Shown: positions 8,132 to 15,500, counted from the stretch's first letter. The stretch is DNA of 33,638 bases from Clostridia bacterium (GCA_017508465.1 JAFVYW010000035.1:1-33638); one strand, 5' to 3'. Program-made: numbers and translations. The notes: generated by a model from the letters alone, not told the origin.

Positions 8132-8836
8132 TTAAATGTTGTCTATAAGTACCTCGCGATTTGTTCCATAGAACACATCCTCGTGGTTTGCGATATAGGC
8201 GCAAAATGCTTCAAATTTATCCCATGTGTCTTCAATATCGAACTCATAGGAATGTCCCCAGATATAGAAAAGAAGGGGTTCATCGCCCGTATCTGCAAAG
8301 AAAGCATCTGCGAGGGCGTAGAGATTATCAAAATCGAGATGGAAGGCAGTCGGGTTCAGAAGAAACATATCTTCCGGGAGCGCGAAGGTGCCTGTGCAGA
8401 CGGTGGTACGGGCATACTGCACTCCTGTGTTCTCACGAATAAGATTTGCGACGCGGAGATTGTGATTGACGCCACCGCCAGGATATGCCATACCGACAAC
8501 GCTCTGCCCTGTGAGCTGCTCGAGATTTTTTCTGTCCTCTTCAACCTGTCGGATGACCTCGCTATCATCTTCTATCGATGGAAGAAGGGGATGTGTCAGG
8601 GTGTGGCCTGCGACTTCATGAGGAAGATATATACGAGCGACTTCCTCGTGACGCCATTTACAATGCGAAACGCTGATGCCGCCGCGAACCAGAACACCTG
8701 CCTTCGACAGAAGGTCGGAGTTGATATTGAAGGTGGCGCGAAGCCCGTACTTATCAAGAAGCTTAATCAGGCGTCTGTCCTGAAGAACACCGTCATCGTA
8801 GCTGAAGGTAATCGCTTTTCTTTTTCCGTTCCACAT
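8132..8836 (-). CDS. Polysaccharide deacetylase (NodB fold), second of a tandem pair, no signal peptide
   Basis: 234 residues. It begins MWNGKRKAITFSYDDG, so the metal/catalytic Asp pair is D14-D15. The zinc-binding H-x3-H motif is GHTLTHP (H78, H82), and MAYPGGG and LLFYIWGHSYEF are the later conserved blocks. These are NodB/CE4-type metal-dependent N- or O-deacetylases. There is no signal peptide or TM helix, so it should act in the cytoplasm on imported or intermediate sugars, unlike peptidoglycan deacetylases. It starts 1 nt after the stop of its paralogue and has no strong Shine-Dalgarno of its own, which suggests translational coupling. The proteins share YDDG(T/V), GTFNLNS/ATFNINS and FYVWGHSYEF/FYIWGHSYEF, so the pair arose by duplication. 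Confidence 0.9.
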   Translation of the reverse strand: MWNGKRKAITFSYDDGVLQDRRLIKLLDKYGLRATFNINSDLLSKAGVLVRGGISVSHCKWRHEEVARIYLPHEVAGHTLTHPLLPSIEDDSEVIRQVEEDRKNLEQLTGQSVVGMAYPGGGVNHNLRVANLIRENTGVQYARTTVCTGTFALPEDMFLLNPTAFHLDFDNLYALADAFFADTGDEPLLFYIWGHSYEFDIEDTWDKFEAFCAYIANHEDVFYGTNREVLIDNI

Positions 8837-8837
8837 A

Positions 8838-9671
8838 TTATTTAATCTTCACTGTGCTGTGCGGAGCAATCGTGAATTCCTTTCCGAAATAGTTGATATA
8901 AACTTCGGTTGCCGTGGGGTTATAAACGAGTGTGCCATCGGCAGAGAATACAAGGGCGCGATACGCCTCGACATATTCATAAATCTCGATGTTTGTCGCA
9001 TACCAGATGTCATCATGACCGCCTGCCTTCTCGCAGAAGGCTTCGATGCGTTCCCAGTTATTCTTGTTGTTGAATTCATAGGAATGTCCCCAGACATAGA
9101 AGAGGGCTGGTTTGTAGCGCCAGTAATAGCCTTTGGGATCTGCTTTATAATTCAGGAACTCATCGAGCAGGTCGAACAGACGAGGATTATCGTGGTGGCA
9201 GGTAGGATCAAGACGAAGCCAATCCTCCGGCATCGCGAACTTCTCTGTCGAATGGGTAGTACGGGAATAGGCAATACCGCACATACGGAGAACCTCAACA
9301 ACTTTGTCATTGAAAGAGCCATTGGCATATGCCATACCGCGAATAATATGCCCTGCGACCTTCTCCATCGCAACGCGGTCCTCGAGAACATCGCGCGCCA
9401 TGATTGGCTCAGCAACTTCAACGAGAGAAAGGTGTTCGACGCCGTGTACAGCAAGCTCGCAGCCCGCGTCAGTAAAGAGTTCATATGCCTCTTCAAGGCT
9501 TATCTTGTTGGGGTTTGGACGGAAATTGATATTGCTGTTGAGATTGAAGGTACCCTTGATGCCATATTTTTTCATAATGGAAACAAGGCGGCGATCGTGA
9601 ATGGTGCCGTCATCATAGCTCAATGTAAGGGCTTTGAGTTTAAAACCGGGGAAACGCAGAAATTGATCCAT
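8838..9671 (-). CDS. Polysaccharide deacetylase (NodB fold), first of a tandem pair, no signal peptide
   Basis: 277 residues. ALTLSYDDG (D20-D21) carries the catalytic Asp pair, and LAVHGVEHLSL gives the H-x3-H metal site (H76, H80). MAYANGSF and LFYVWGHSYEF are the other conserved blocks. An extra C-terminal segment (about 235-277, DGTLVYNPTATEVYINYFG...) absent from the paralogue looks like a small beta domain of unknown role. No signal peptide is seen, so a cytoplasmic location is expected. SD AAAGGAG lies 8 nt before the ATG. The promoter TTGAAA-17-TATAAT is directly upstream and diverges from the HD gene. Substrate cannot be read from the sequence; acetylated oligosaccharides fit the glycan-degrading neighbours. 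Confidence 0.9.
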   Translation of the reverse strand: MDQFLRFPGFKLKALTLSYDDGTIHDRRLVSIMKKYGIKGTFNLNSNINFRPNPNKISLEEAYELFTDAGCELAVHGVEHLSLVEVAEPIMARDVLEDRVAMEKVAGHIIRGMAYANGSFNDKVVEVLRMCGIAYSRTTHSTEKFAMPEDWLRLDPTCHHDNPRLFDLLDEFLNYKADPKGYYWRYKPALFYVWGHSYEFNNKNNWERIEAFCEKAGGHDDIWYATNIEIYEYVEAYRALVFSADGTLVYNPTATEVYINYFGKEFTIAPHSTVKIK

Positions 9672-9704
9672 GGGAAATCTCCTTTGTCAGTCAGAATTAC
9701 CTCT

Positions 9705-9733
9705 ATTATAGCAAGCAAATATACATTTTTCAA
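9705..9733 (-). promoter_or_regulatory. Sigma-A promoter of the deacetylase pair
   Basis: On the minus strand, TTGAAA (9733-9728), 17 nt, and TATAAT (9710-9705). Confidence 0.8.
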
Positions 9734-9772
9734 GGTTTGTGCGATTATTTTTGTCTTTTATTTTTACTTTTA

Positions 9773-9801
9773 TTGACAAAGGCGGAAAAAATTGTTACAA
9801 T
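9773..9801 (+). promoter_or_regulatory. Sigma-A promoter of the HD-domain gene
   Basis: TTGACA (9773-9778), 17 nt, TACAAT (9796-9801). The ATG at 9822 lies only about 14 nt after the expected start point, so the leader is very short and consists of little more than the AAAGGAG ribosome site. Confidence 0.8.
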
Positions 9802-9821
9802 AAAGAAAAAAGGAGCGGATT

Positions 9822-10481
9822 ATGATACACTTCAGTGATATAGTAAACAACCCCGAAATCAAAGCATACATTCGCGCAGCAGATGCTTCTCTGTCGGCGC
9901 TCGGATATACAGAACATAGCTTCGCGCATGTCGGACGCGTTTCCGATGTGGCAGCAAATATTCTTCTCGCCCTTGGTCGCGATGCCCGTACGGTAGAGCT
10001 TGCAAAAATGGCAGGATATCTGCACGATATCGGCAATCTCGTCAATCGCGTGGAGCATTCACAATCGGGCGCAGTGATGGCATTTACCATTCTTCGTGAT
10101 ATGGGCATGCCACCCGAGGAAATCGCAGAGATTACAACCGCCATCGGCAACCATGACGAAGGCACGGGTGTGCCTGTCTCGGATATTGCCGCCGCATTGA
10201 TTATCGCGGACAAGTCGGATGTACGCCGTAGCCGTGTCAGAAACAGCGAGGAGGTCGCATTTGACATTCATGACCGTGTGAACTACTCGGTGACAAAATC
10301 CTCTTTAAATGTAGACAAGGAGGGAGGCACTCTGACACTCAAGCTCTCCATCGATGAGACCGTGGGAACTGTAAGTGATTACTTTGAGATTTTCCTTGAG
10401 CGCATGCTCATGTGCCGACGCGCCGCGCAAAAGTTGTCTCTCGCATTCAAGCTGACAATCAACGGCATCACAATGATGTAA
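9822..10481 (+). CDS. HD-domain phosphohydrolase
   Basis: 219 residues. H36 (HSFAHVGRV), H68-D69 (GYLHDIGN), the downstream EHSQSGA and GNHDEG, and the distal Asp in IIADKSDVRRSR are the ordered metal ligands of an HD (HDIG-like) hydrolase. Such enzymes hydrolyse phosphomonoesters, (p)ppGpp, dNTPs or cyclic nucleotides; this one has no partner domain that would indicate the substrate. The second half (about 140-219) resembles the short C-terminal extension common in Clostridia HD proteins. It is soluble, with no signal peptide. It is a single-gene unit from its own promoter and is followed by the structured gap at 10557-10811. SD AAGGAG precedes the ATG. Confidence 0.87.
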   Translation: MIHFSDIVNNPEIKAYIRAADASLSALGYTEHSFAHVGRVSDVAANILLALGRDARTVELAKMAGYLHDIGNLVNRVEHSQSGAVMAFTILRDMGMPPEEIAEITTAIGNHDEGTGVPVSDIAAALIIADKSDVRRSRVRNSEEVAFDIHDRVNYSVTKSSLNVDKEGGTLTLKLSIDETVGTVSDYFEIFLERMLMCRRAAQKLSLAFKLTINGITMM

Positions 10482-10572
10482 AAGTATGTCGCAAAGCAGG
10501 AACTATCAAAGAACGAGCCTTTATTTTCTGCAATTTTTCGGTAGTTTTCGTCAAAAAAAGGGGCTGAGTCAT

Positions 10573-10633
10573 TAAGAATTCAGCATACTTTGGCATTGAA
10601 TAAGAATTTTCACTAAAATATGCTGAATTCTTA
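10573..10633. repeat. Perfect 15-bp inverted repeat (hairpin A)
   Basis: TAAGAATTCAGCATA at 10573-10587 is exactly complementary to TATGCTGAATTCTTA at 10619-10633. The loop is 31 nt. There is no T-run after it, so it is not a simple terminator. Confidence 0.85.
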
Positions 10634-10664
10634 GTGCGAAGCGCCTTTGGGGCTCGCTTAATTC

Positions 10665-10793
10665 AGGCATAACCGAACGAAAAACCTAAATAAAAAAGAG
10701 AAAACCGTAGGTTTTGACCTTAGTTTCCTCTTGATCTGTAAACGACAGAGGCAATTTGATTATACCTCTGTCGTTTTTCGTTCGGTTATGCCT
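10665..10793. repeat. Perfect 21-bp inverted repeat (hairpin B)
   Basis: The arm at 10665-10685 (AGGCATAACCG...AAAAAC) is exactly complementary to 10773-10793. The 87-nt interior contains smaller dyads: AAAACC-GTA-GGTTTT at 10701-10715 and the terminator-like hairpin at 10741-10775. Confidence 0.85.
10741..10778 (+). terminator. Terminator-like hairpin inside the nested repeat
   Basis: AACGACAGAGG (10741-10751) pairs with CCTCTGTCGTT (10765-10775), loop 13 nt, running into TTTTT. It is a plausible rho-independent terminator for the HD gene. Its 3' arm shares three bases (10773-10775) with the right arm of the 21-bp repeat, so the complete forms of both stems cannot coexist. Confidence 0.6.
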
Positions 10794-10812
10794 AAATGAA
10801 GCAGCCCCTTTC

Positions 10813-11352
10813 TTATTCATCATTTTCCATGTTTTTCAGTTCATTCGCTTCTTTGACAACGGAAAGAAAATAGGCGTCAAAATCCTCTGCTGTCTCAAGC
10901 CAGAGGTCGCACTTTTCGTAAGTGGAACGAACGCTTATCACCGTGATGATTTCAGGGGACATGGTCGGGGTGAACTTGTGGGTAGAGACCTCCTTGCTCT
11001 TCTCCCTTTTTGCAAGTTCTTCCCTTGTATAGCGGACAACACCTGTTACATCCCATAGCGCGATACGGCATAGCGTGCTGACGCGCTTGCCCTGATATGA
11101 GGAGACCACAAAAACGGGCGCTCCGTCAGCGTCGGTCGTTATCTCGTACACAAAGGAGGTAGTAACATAGCGGTTATAATAATAAAGCGCTATGGTAAGG
11201 AGAACGAGGGCGACCAATTGGATTACCCCCTGATAGGAAGTGAACAGGAGAGACGAGAGAAAGAGCGCAAGGGCAAGAAGAAGGGTGATAAGAAAGACAC
11301 GCTTCCCCTTCGCGTTTTGAGCCTTCGGGTGAAATTTCATATCGCAGATCAT
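10813..11352 (-). CDS. Unknown two-helix membrane protein
   Basis: 179 residues, no family recognised. Residues about 18-55 form two adjacent hydrophobic helices (RVFLITLLLALALFLSSLLF and GVIQLVALVLLTIALYYY), so both termini are probably cytoplasmic. Residues about 60-179 look like a PH-like or other beta-rich soluble domain (FVYEITTDADGAPVFVVSSYQGKRVSTLCRI, then acidic helices). The start ATG overlaps the upstream stop (ATGA), which supports coupling, and there is no better start with a ribosome site. A second in-frame ATG at residue 5 lacks one. It pairs with the single-TM gene upstream, and the two probably work together at the membrane. Confidence 0.75.
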   Translation of the reverse strand: MICDMKFHPKAQNAKGKRVFLITLLLALALFLSSLLFTSYQGVIQLVALVLLTIALYYYNRYVTTSFVYEITTDADGAPVFVVSSYQGKRVSTLCRIALWDVTGVVRYTREELAKREKSKEVSTHKFTPTMSPEIITVISVRSTYEKCDLWLETAEDFDAYFLSVVKEANELKNMENDE

Positions 11353-12047
11353 GAGAGCTTTTCCCCTTTCGACAGATTATAGTCACGGAAGGTGTTATAA
11401 TCATCGTTGTTTTCATATACAAGGATATAGGAGAAGGGCTCGCTTTGTCCCTCAAAGAATATTTCAAGGCGAATCCATTCGGGCGCGTTCTCTTCAGGAT
11501 CGAAGTCGACACCATCAAAAGCAAGCTTGAAATAGCGGTACATCGCCATCTCTCCCGTTTCCTCATAAGCGACAGCATCGTATACGCGGTCATAGTTATC
11601 GTAGAGGCGGAAGGAAAGGAAATCCTTTGCATCGCGTTCCGAAAGTCCTGAAGCACCATAGGTCTCTTCAAGGATGGGGAGGGTGGAGACATTATAACGC
11701 AGAGTGATTTGCAGATGGTTGATATCGGGAATGATAATCAGGCCTTCGGCGAAAAAGGTTCCGCGGTCCTCATCATCATAAGAAAAACGAAGCTTTTGTG
11801 TTTTTGCCCCAAGGTTTCCGCCAGTCGCGAGATAATGCTCCCTGACGGTGTCGGTATAAGCGATATTCTTCATCGCGGCAGGGGTATACTCCGAGAGGAA
11901 AATGCGATAGCCAAGAACACCTACAACAAAGATACAACAAACGGCAACAAGGATTTTGAAAAAGATACCAAAGGCACTCTTTTTTCCTTCGCCGAGTTCC
12001 TCTTCATCGAGGTCATTATCATCGCCATATCTTTCTAAATCTTCCAT
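11349..12047 (-). CDS. Unknown single-TM protein with acidic N-terminal tail
   Basis: 232 residues, no family recognised. An acidic cytoplasmic tail (MEDLERYGDDNDLDEEELGEG) precedes one transmembrane helix at about 25-47 (IFFKILVAVCCIFVVGVLGY). The remainder (about 50-232) should be extracellular; it is a beta-rich domain with motifs RFSYDDEDRGTFFAEGLIIIPD and LRLEIFFEGQSEPF-like strands. SD AAAGGA sits 8 nt before the ATG. It is transcribed from its own promoter, which carries a dyad in the spacer, and overlaps the next gene by 4 nt. It is downstream of gap on the same strand but separated by gap's terminator. Confidence 0.75.
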   Translation of the reverse strand: MEDLERYGDDNDLDEEELGEGKKSAFGIFFKILVAVCCIFVVGVLGYRIFLSEYTPAAMKNIAYTDTVREHYLATGGNLGAKTQKLRFSYDDEDRGTFFAEGLIIIPDINHLQITLRYNVSTLPILEETYGASGLSERDAKDFLSFRLYDNYDRVYDAVAYEETGEMAMYRYFKLAFDGVDFDPEENAPEWIRLEIFFEGQSEPFSYILVYENNDDYNTFRDYNLSKGEKLS

Positions 12048-12075
12048 AGATATATCCTTTGATTGTTTTTTCTAT

Positions 12076-12104
12076 ATTTTATCACACATCCGCATGTGTG
12101 TCAA
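12076..12104 (-). promoter_or_regulatory. Promoter with dyad in the spacer (candidate operator)
   Basis: On the minus strand, TTGACA (12104-12099), 17 nt, TAAAAT (12081-12076). The spacer region 12083-12100 is an inverted repeat, CACACAT-CCGC-ATGTGTG on the plus strand (7-bp arms, 4-nt gap). It lies where a repressor would block RNA polymerase. Confidence 0.7.
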
Positions 12105-12152
12105 CATTCTATTTGTAAAGTTTTATTTTTCCGTATCTTTCTGTATTTTATA

Positions 12153-12188
12153 AAAAAAGGAAAGAACACAGCGGTTCTTTCCTTTTTT
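12153..12188 (-). terminator. Rho-independent terminator of gap
   Basis: 15-bp perfect stem: 12153-12167 with 12174-12188, loop 6 nt. The core is GGAAAGAAC / GTTCTTTCC, and the arms are A- and T-rich, ending in TTTTTT on the minus strand. It follows the gap stop by about 18 nt. Confidence 0.9.
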
Positions 12189-12206
12189 GTATTTTCAGAA
12201 AGCGAA

Positions 12207-13229
12207 TTATGCAAGTTCTGCGAAATACTTGATGGTTCTGACCATCTGGGAGGTGTAGGAGTTTTCGTTATCGTACCAGGAAACAACCTGTACCTGATAG
12301 GTGTCATCGTCGATTTTTGCAACCATGGTCTGAGTAGCATCGAAGAGAGAACCGTAGGTAATTCCGATGATGTCGGAGGATACGAGGGGCTCTTCGGTGT
12401 AACCGAAGGATGCGGAGGACTGAGCCTTCATAGCAGCGTTAACTGCTTCAACGGTAACATTCTGGCCCTTAACAACTGCGATAAGGATGGTGGTGGAACC
12501 GGTAGGAACAGGAACTCTCTGCGCGGAGCCGATGAGTTTGCCGTTCAGTTCAGGAATAACAAGACCGATAGCCTTAGCAGCGCCGGTAGAGTTAGGAACG
12601 ATGTTTACCGCTGCAGTGCGCGCACGGCGGAGGTCACCCTTTCTGTGAGGACCATCAAGTACCATCTGGTCGCCAGTGAAAGCGTGAACAGTGGTCATGA
12701 TACCGCTCTGGATGGGGAATGCATCGTTAAGAGCCTTAGCCATAGGAGCAAGGCAATTCGTGGTGCAGGATGCAGCAGAGATAATGGTATCTTCTGTGGT
12801 GAGGGTGCCTTCATTTACAGAATAAACGATAGTGGGAAGGTCTTTGCCTGCGGGAGCAGAGATAACAACCTTCTTTGCGCCAGCATTGATGTGAGCCATG
12901 GATTTTTCCTTGGAGCAATAGAAACCAGTGCATTCAAGAACAACATCAACGCCAAGCTCACCCCAAGGAAGGTCTGCAGCGTTCTTTTCTGCATAGATCT
13001 TGAGAGTCTTACCTGCTACGGTGATGGTGCCTTCTTCGTCGTTAGCACTTACAGTTTCAGCTAGAGCATATCTGCCCTGTGCGGAGTCGTACTTGAGAAG
13101 ATGAGCGAGCATGGAAGGAGAGGTGAGGTCGTTGATAGCAACGATTTCATAACCTTCCGCACCAAACATCTGTCTGAATGCAAGACGACCGATACGGCCA
13201 AAGCCGTTAATAGCAACTTTTACTGCCAT
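12207..13229 (-). CDS. gap: Glyceraldehyde-3-phosphate dehydrogenase, type I
   Basis: 340 residues, full length. The N-terminal NAD-binding Rossmann motif is [18 protein letters not shown]. The catalytic cysteine is in [14 protein letters not shown], the catalytic His follows in [10 protein letters not shown], and the C-terminal [15 protein letters not shown] is the family signature. It converts glyceraldehyde 3-phosphate, NAD+ and phosphate to 1,3-bisphosphoglycerate in glycolysis, in the cytoplasm. The SD GGAGG sits 10 nt before the ATG. It has its own strong promoter and terminator, so it is expressed alone rather than in a gap-pgk-tpi operon as in many Firmicutes. The tagA-like gene lies upstream on the same strand. 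Confidence 0.97.
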   Translation of the reverse strand: MAVKVAINGFGRIGRLAFRQMFGAEGYEIVAINDLTSPSMLAHLLKYDSAQGRYALAETVSANDEEGTITVAGKTLKIYAEKNAADLPWGELGVDVVLECTGFYCSKEKSMAHINAGAKKVVISAPAGKDLPTIVYSVNEGTLTTEDTIISAASCTTNCLAPMAKALNDAFPIQSGIMTTVHAFTGDQMVLDGPHRKGDLRRARTAAVNIVPNSTGAAKAIGLVIPELNGKLIGSAQRVPVPTGSTTILIAVVKGQNVTVEAVNAAMKAQSSASFGYTEEPLVSSDIIGITYGSLFDATQTMVAKIDDDTYQVQVVSWYDNENSYTSQMVRTIKYFAELA

Positions 13230-13287
13230 TTTTGAGTTCCTCCAAAATATAATTTAGTTTTTGATTGGTAAAGTGATAGTCGGGACG

Positions 13288-13306
13288 AGGCTCTTCAAGA
13301 GAGCCT
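13288..13306 (-). repeat. Small hairpin in the gap leader
   Basis: AGGCTCT-TCAAG-AGAGCCT, 7-bp perfect stem in the 5' untranslated region between the promoter and the gap ribosome site. It may stabilise the mRNA; no riboswitch family is recognised. Confidence 0.5.
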
Positions 13307-13322
13307 TCCCTTCCAAATACCA

Positions 13323-13351
13323 ATTATAGCACATCTTTTGAAAAAGTACAA
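13323..13351 (-). promoter_or_regulatory. Sigma-A promoter of gap, extended -10
   Basis: On the minus strand, TTGTAC (13351-13346), 17 nt, TATAAT (13328-13323), with TG one base upstream of the -10. The leader is about 90 nt. It lies directly after the tagA-like stop codon. Confidence 0.8.
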
Positions 13352-13370
13352 GAGGATTGAGAAAAATTTA

Positions 13371-14132
13371 TCAAATTTGTTGATTATTTTTCTCTGCTTC
13401 GGCTTTTTTTCTTGTTTTTTGTGAATTTTGTTGCAATTCATCTAACAATATATGGTAGGAAAAGGATAAAAGCGTGGGCAATTTTGCGATGCGCTTCGGT
13501 TCTTTCAGAATACGCCAGAGCCATTCCATACCCTTTTGTTGCCATTTTACAGGTGCGCGGGGCGTATCGCCACACCAGACATCGAAGCTGCCACCAAGAC
13601 CGATAATCAAAGCATGAGGAAGAACCTGAGCCAGCATTTTCGCAACGCGCTCCTGCCTCGGTGAGCCGAGACATACAAAAACGAGGTCAACCTTCATCTT
13701 TGCGAGGTCTCGCGCGATCTCAAACGGTGTGTAATGATAGCCATCCCGCACATAGACAATGTCCGTGGTAGGCGAGAGGTTAAGTATGGCATCCCGTGTG
13801 CGTTCGGCAACACCCGCCTTACCACCATACAGCGCTACGCGGAGATATGGGCGCGATACAAGAAGCAAAAGCCCAAGCTCAACCCCAGGAAGCGTGTCTG
13901 TCTTTTCTCCCCGTCGCGAAAGCGCGCGCGCCATACCTCGTCCGTCAGGAATACGGAGAGACATCCCTTGCAGCAGCTCGCAAAAATCATGATGTACGCG
14001 TGCATATTCAAGCATCGAAGCATTCACCGTAGCAATCGTGCCACCCGTGTCAAGAAGTGCGAGGGCATCGCCGAGCAATTCCTCCCGTGTTCCAAGCGCA
14101 ACGGATACACCAAACAATTCAAGCTCTTTCAT
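13371..14132 (-). CDS. WecG/TagA/CpsF-family glycosyltransferase
   Basis: 253 residues. It shows the family landmarks in order: TVNASMLEYAR and LRIPDGRGMARAL, with the catalytic Asp of the PDG motif; VALYGGKAGVAERT; VFVCLGSPRQER; LIIGLGGSFDVWCGDTPRAP; and EWLWRILKEPKR. The family transfers a ManNAc-type sugar from UDP to an undecaprenyl-PP-linked GlcNAc in wall teichoic acid, ECA or capsule synthesis, at the inner membrane face. The C-terminal basic tail (about 225-253, QQNSQKTRKKAEAEKNN) may contact the membrane or lipid carrier. SD AAAGGAG lies 6 nt before the ATG. A -10-like TAAAAT sits close upstream with a poor -35. No other polymer gene is adjacent. Confidence 0.92.
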   Translation of the reverse strand: MKELELFGVSVALGTREELLGDALALLDTGGTIATVNASMLEYARVHHDFCELLQGMSLRIPDGRGMARALSRRGEKTDTLPGVELGLLLLVSRPYLRVALYGGKAGVAERTRDAILNLSPTTDIVYVRDGYHYTPFEIARDLAKMKVDLVFVCLGSPRQERVAKMLAQVLPHALIIGLGGSFDVWCGDTPRAPVKWQQKGMEWLWRILKEPKRIAKLPTLLSFSYHILLDELQQNSQKTRKKAEAEKNNQQI

Positions 14133-14179
14133 AAAAACTCCTTTTTTATTATTTTATCCAAAAAAGGAAGCTTTTACCC

Positions 14180-14208
14180 TTGACTTATCAAACTTTTTCA
14201 GGTATAAT
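14180..14208 (+). promoter_or_regulatory. Promoter of rnpB
   Basis: TTGACT (14180-14185), 17 nt, TATAAT (14203-14208). The start point should fall at about 14215, exactly where the RNase P RNA P1 stem begins. Confidence 0.88.
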
Positions 14209-14214
14209 AAATGT

Positions 14215-14579
14215 GAGTGAATGGGGCAATCGCGCGGTATGGCGCCGAAAGGTATTACCGTGAGGAAAGTCCGGGCATCACAGGGCAGGATAACGGATAA
14301 CATCCGCCAGGGGCGACCCTCGGGAAAGTGCAACAGAAATAAACCGCCGTCTTGTACGGTAAGGATGGAAAGGTGGGGTAAGAGCCCACCCACTTCTATG
14401 GTAACATAGATTTGCTGTAAACCCTATCCGATGCAACACCTTGCGCCCGCAAAAGCGCTGACTGCCCGTCAGAGGCGCATGGTGGCAGAGCCTATGGCTT
14501 GAACTATAAGGTGACTTATAGTGAAGATAGATGATTGCCATACGAGATTATACAGAACCCGGCTTACAAGTTCACTCCA
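14215..14579 (+). ncRNA. rnpB: RNase P RNA, type A-like
   Basis: Catalytic RNA of ribonuclease P, which removes 5' leaders from pre-tRNA. Conserved blocks are in order: GAGGAAAGTCCGGGC; GTGCAACAGAAA; GTAAGAGCCCACC; TGTAAACCCTATCCG; and the 3' ACAGAACCCGGCTTA. The ends pair as P1: GAGTGAA at 14215-14221 with TTCACTC at 14571-14577. The arrangement resembles type A as in Clostridia rather than the type B of Bacilli; I judged this from the order of blocks, not from a folded model. The 3' end is approximate. It is flanked by its own promoter and terminator and diverges from the tagA-like gene. Confidence 0.95.
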
Positions 14580-14587
14580 AAGATATA

Positions 14588-14622
14588 AAAAAAGAGCAAA
14601 CGCGCCGCGTTTGCTCTTTTTT
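14588..14622 (+). terminator. Terminator of rnpB (bidirectional)
   Basis: The arms AAAAAAGAGCAAACGCG and CGCGTTTGCTCTTTTTT form a nearly uninterrupted palindrome 8 nt after the RNA. The A-run and T-run allow it to serve the convergent AraC gene as well. Confidence 0.93.
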
Positions 14623-14657
14623 GCCTCTAAATGTAACTATATATTTACATTATTGTG

Positions 14658-15461
14658 TTATTTTTTCGTTATATGCGTTTTCGCATAGCGTTTCGGAGAC
14701 ATACCATAAAGGGAGCGAAAGGCATTGATAAAGTGCGAACAATATGTGAAGCCGCATTGCGCCGAGATATTTTCAACATTATCCTCCCCGCCCTCCAGCA
14801 TCCGCGCCGCGACGGCGAGACGATAGTTCAGAAGGTAGCGATGAAGGCTCACGCCACACTCCTCCCTGACAAGACGACTGAGGTAATACGGGTGAAGCCC
14901 TACGGACGCGGCAATTTCTTCATTCGTAATCGGCTCGGCGTAATGTGCTTCGATATAGCGCAGGGCGTGACGAATTCGCATGGAGGTGACACCGTGGATG
15001 AGTCCGATATCATTGGAGAGCATCTTCAAAAGAATTATTTTAAGCTTCGCCGAGCAGTACTCGCTTGCAAACGGTTCGCTACTCTGCCAGGTAACATAAA
15101 GATTTTCGAGGTCATCTATCAGATGCATCGCATCGGCAAACCACACCTCGCGTTTTTCGGGGAAAAGGTTTTCTTTATCATCTGTCGTCGGCACAGGACG
15201 CGCATCCGTCATATCAAATATGATTTCAACGGCCTCGCCCTCGCCTGACGCAACTGGAATAATGGTATATGCGCTATTGCCAGGAATATACAGAAATGAA
15301 TTTTTGAAAAATTTCACACTCTCATCGGCAAGCGCGACGGTGAAGCTTGCGGAGCGACTATATAAAATACGACAATGCTCACTCTCATTCCTCTCCCCCG
15401 CAGCATCGCAAAGAGAGAACTCGCGCATTGCGTATATATATGGATTTAAATAGGTAAACAT
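14658..15461 (-). CDS. AraC-family transcriptional regulator
   Basis: 267 residues from the preferred ATG at 15461. The N-terminal half (about 1-150) has no TM and looks like a cupin-type sugar-sensing domain (SFLYIPGNSAYTIIPV, VEIIFDMTD). The C-terminal about 100 residues carry the two helix-turn-helix motifs: ITNEEIAASVGLHPYYLSRLVREECG, then ISAQCGFTYCSHFINAFRSLYGMSPKRY. The open frame starts further up at 15491, but the predicted transcription start is about 15494, which would leave no ribosome site. The ATG at 15461 has AGAAGG 12 nt upstream. It diverges from the giant secreted hydrolase gene and is the obvious candidate to control it and its paralogue. Confidence 0.9.
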   Translation of the reverse strand: MFTYLNPYIYAMREFSLCDAAGERNESEHCRILYSRSASFTVALADESVKFFKNSFLYIPGNSAYTIIPVASGEGEAVEIIFDMTDARPVPTTDDKENLFPEKREVWFADAMHLIDDLENLYVTWQSSEPFASEYCSAKLKIILLKMLSNDIGLIHGVTSMRIRHALRYIEAHYAEPITNEEIAASVGLHPYYLSRLVREECGVSLHRYLLNYRLAVAARMLEGGEDNVENISAQCGFTYCSHFINAFRSLYGMSPKRYAKTHITKK

Positions 15462-15500
15462 CTCTGACGGAAACCTTCTCTTCCTTAACATTGTATGGAT

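Larger units (their letters stand above)
10557..10811. repeat. Nested inverted-repeat element (outer arms)
   Basis: The outer arms are 10557-10573 and 10795-10811: AAAGGGGCTG, two mismatches, then TCATT, giving 15 of 17 bases complementary. They enclose two further stem-loops (10573-10633 and 10665-10793), so the folded form is a branched three-way structure about 255 nt long. It could be a MITE-like mobile repeat, a structured RNA or an elaborate bidirectional terminator. No target-site duplication was seen at its ends. Confidence 0.65.
10482..10812. other. Gene-free 331-bp gap between convergent genes, highly structured
   Basis: No ORF with coding character is seen. The first about 75 bp after the HD stop are unremarkable. 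From 10557 to 10811 nearly all the sequence takes part in inverted repeats, listed as separate entries. Confidence 0.7.

Noticed and set aside
10482..10812. Insertion sequence remnant
   Set aside because: No transposase fragment and no target duplication were seen. The element is recorded as a nested repeat instead.
14221..14728. Small ORFs across 14221-14728
   Set aside because: They fall in the RNase P RNA and its terminator; the RNA signature blocks explain the sequence.
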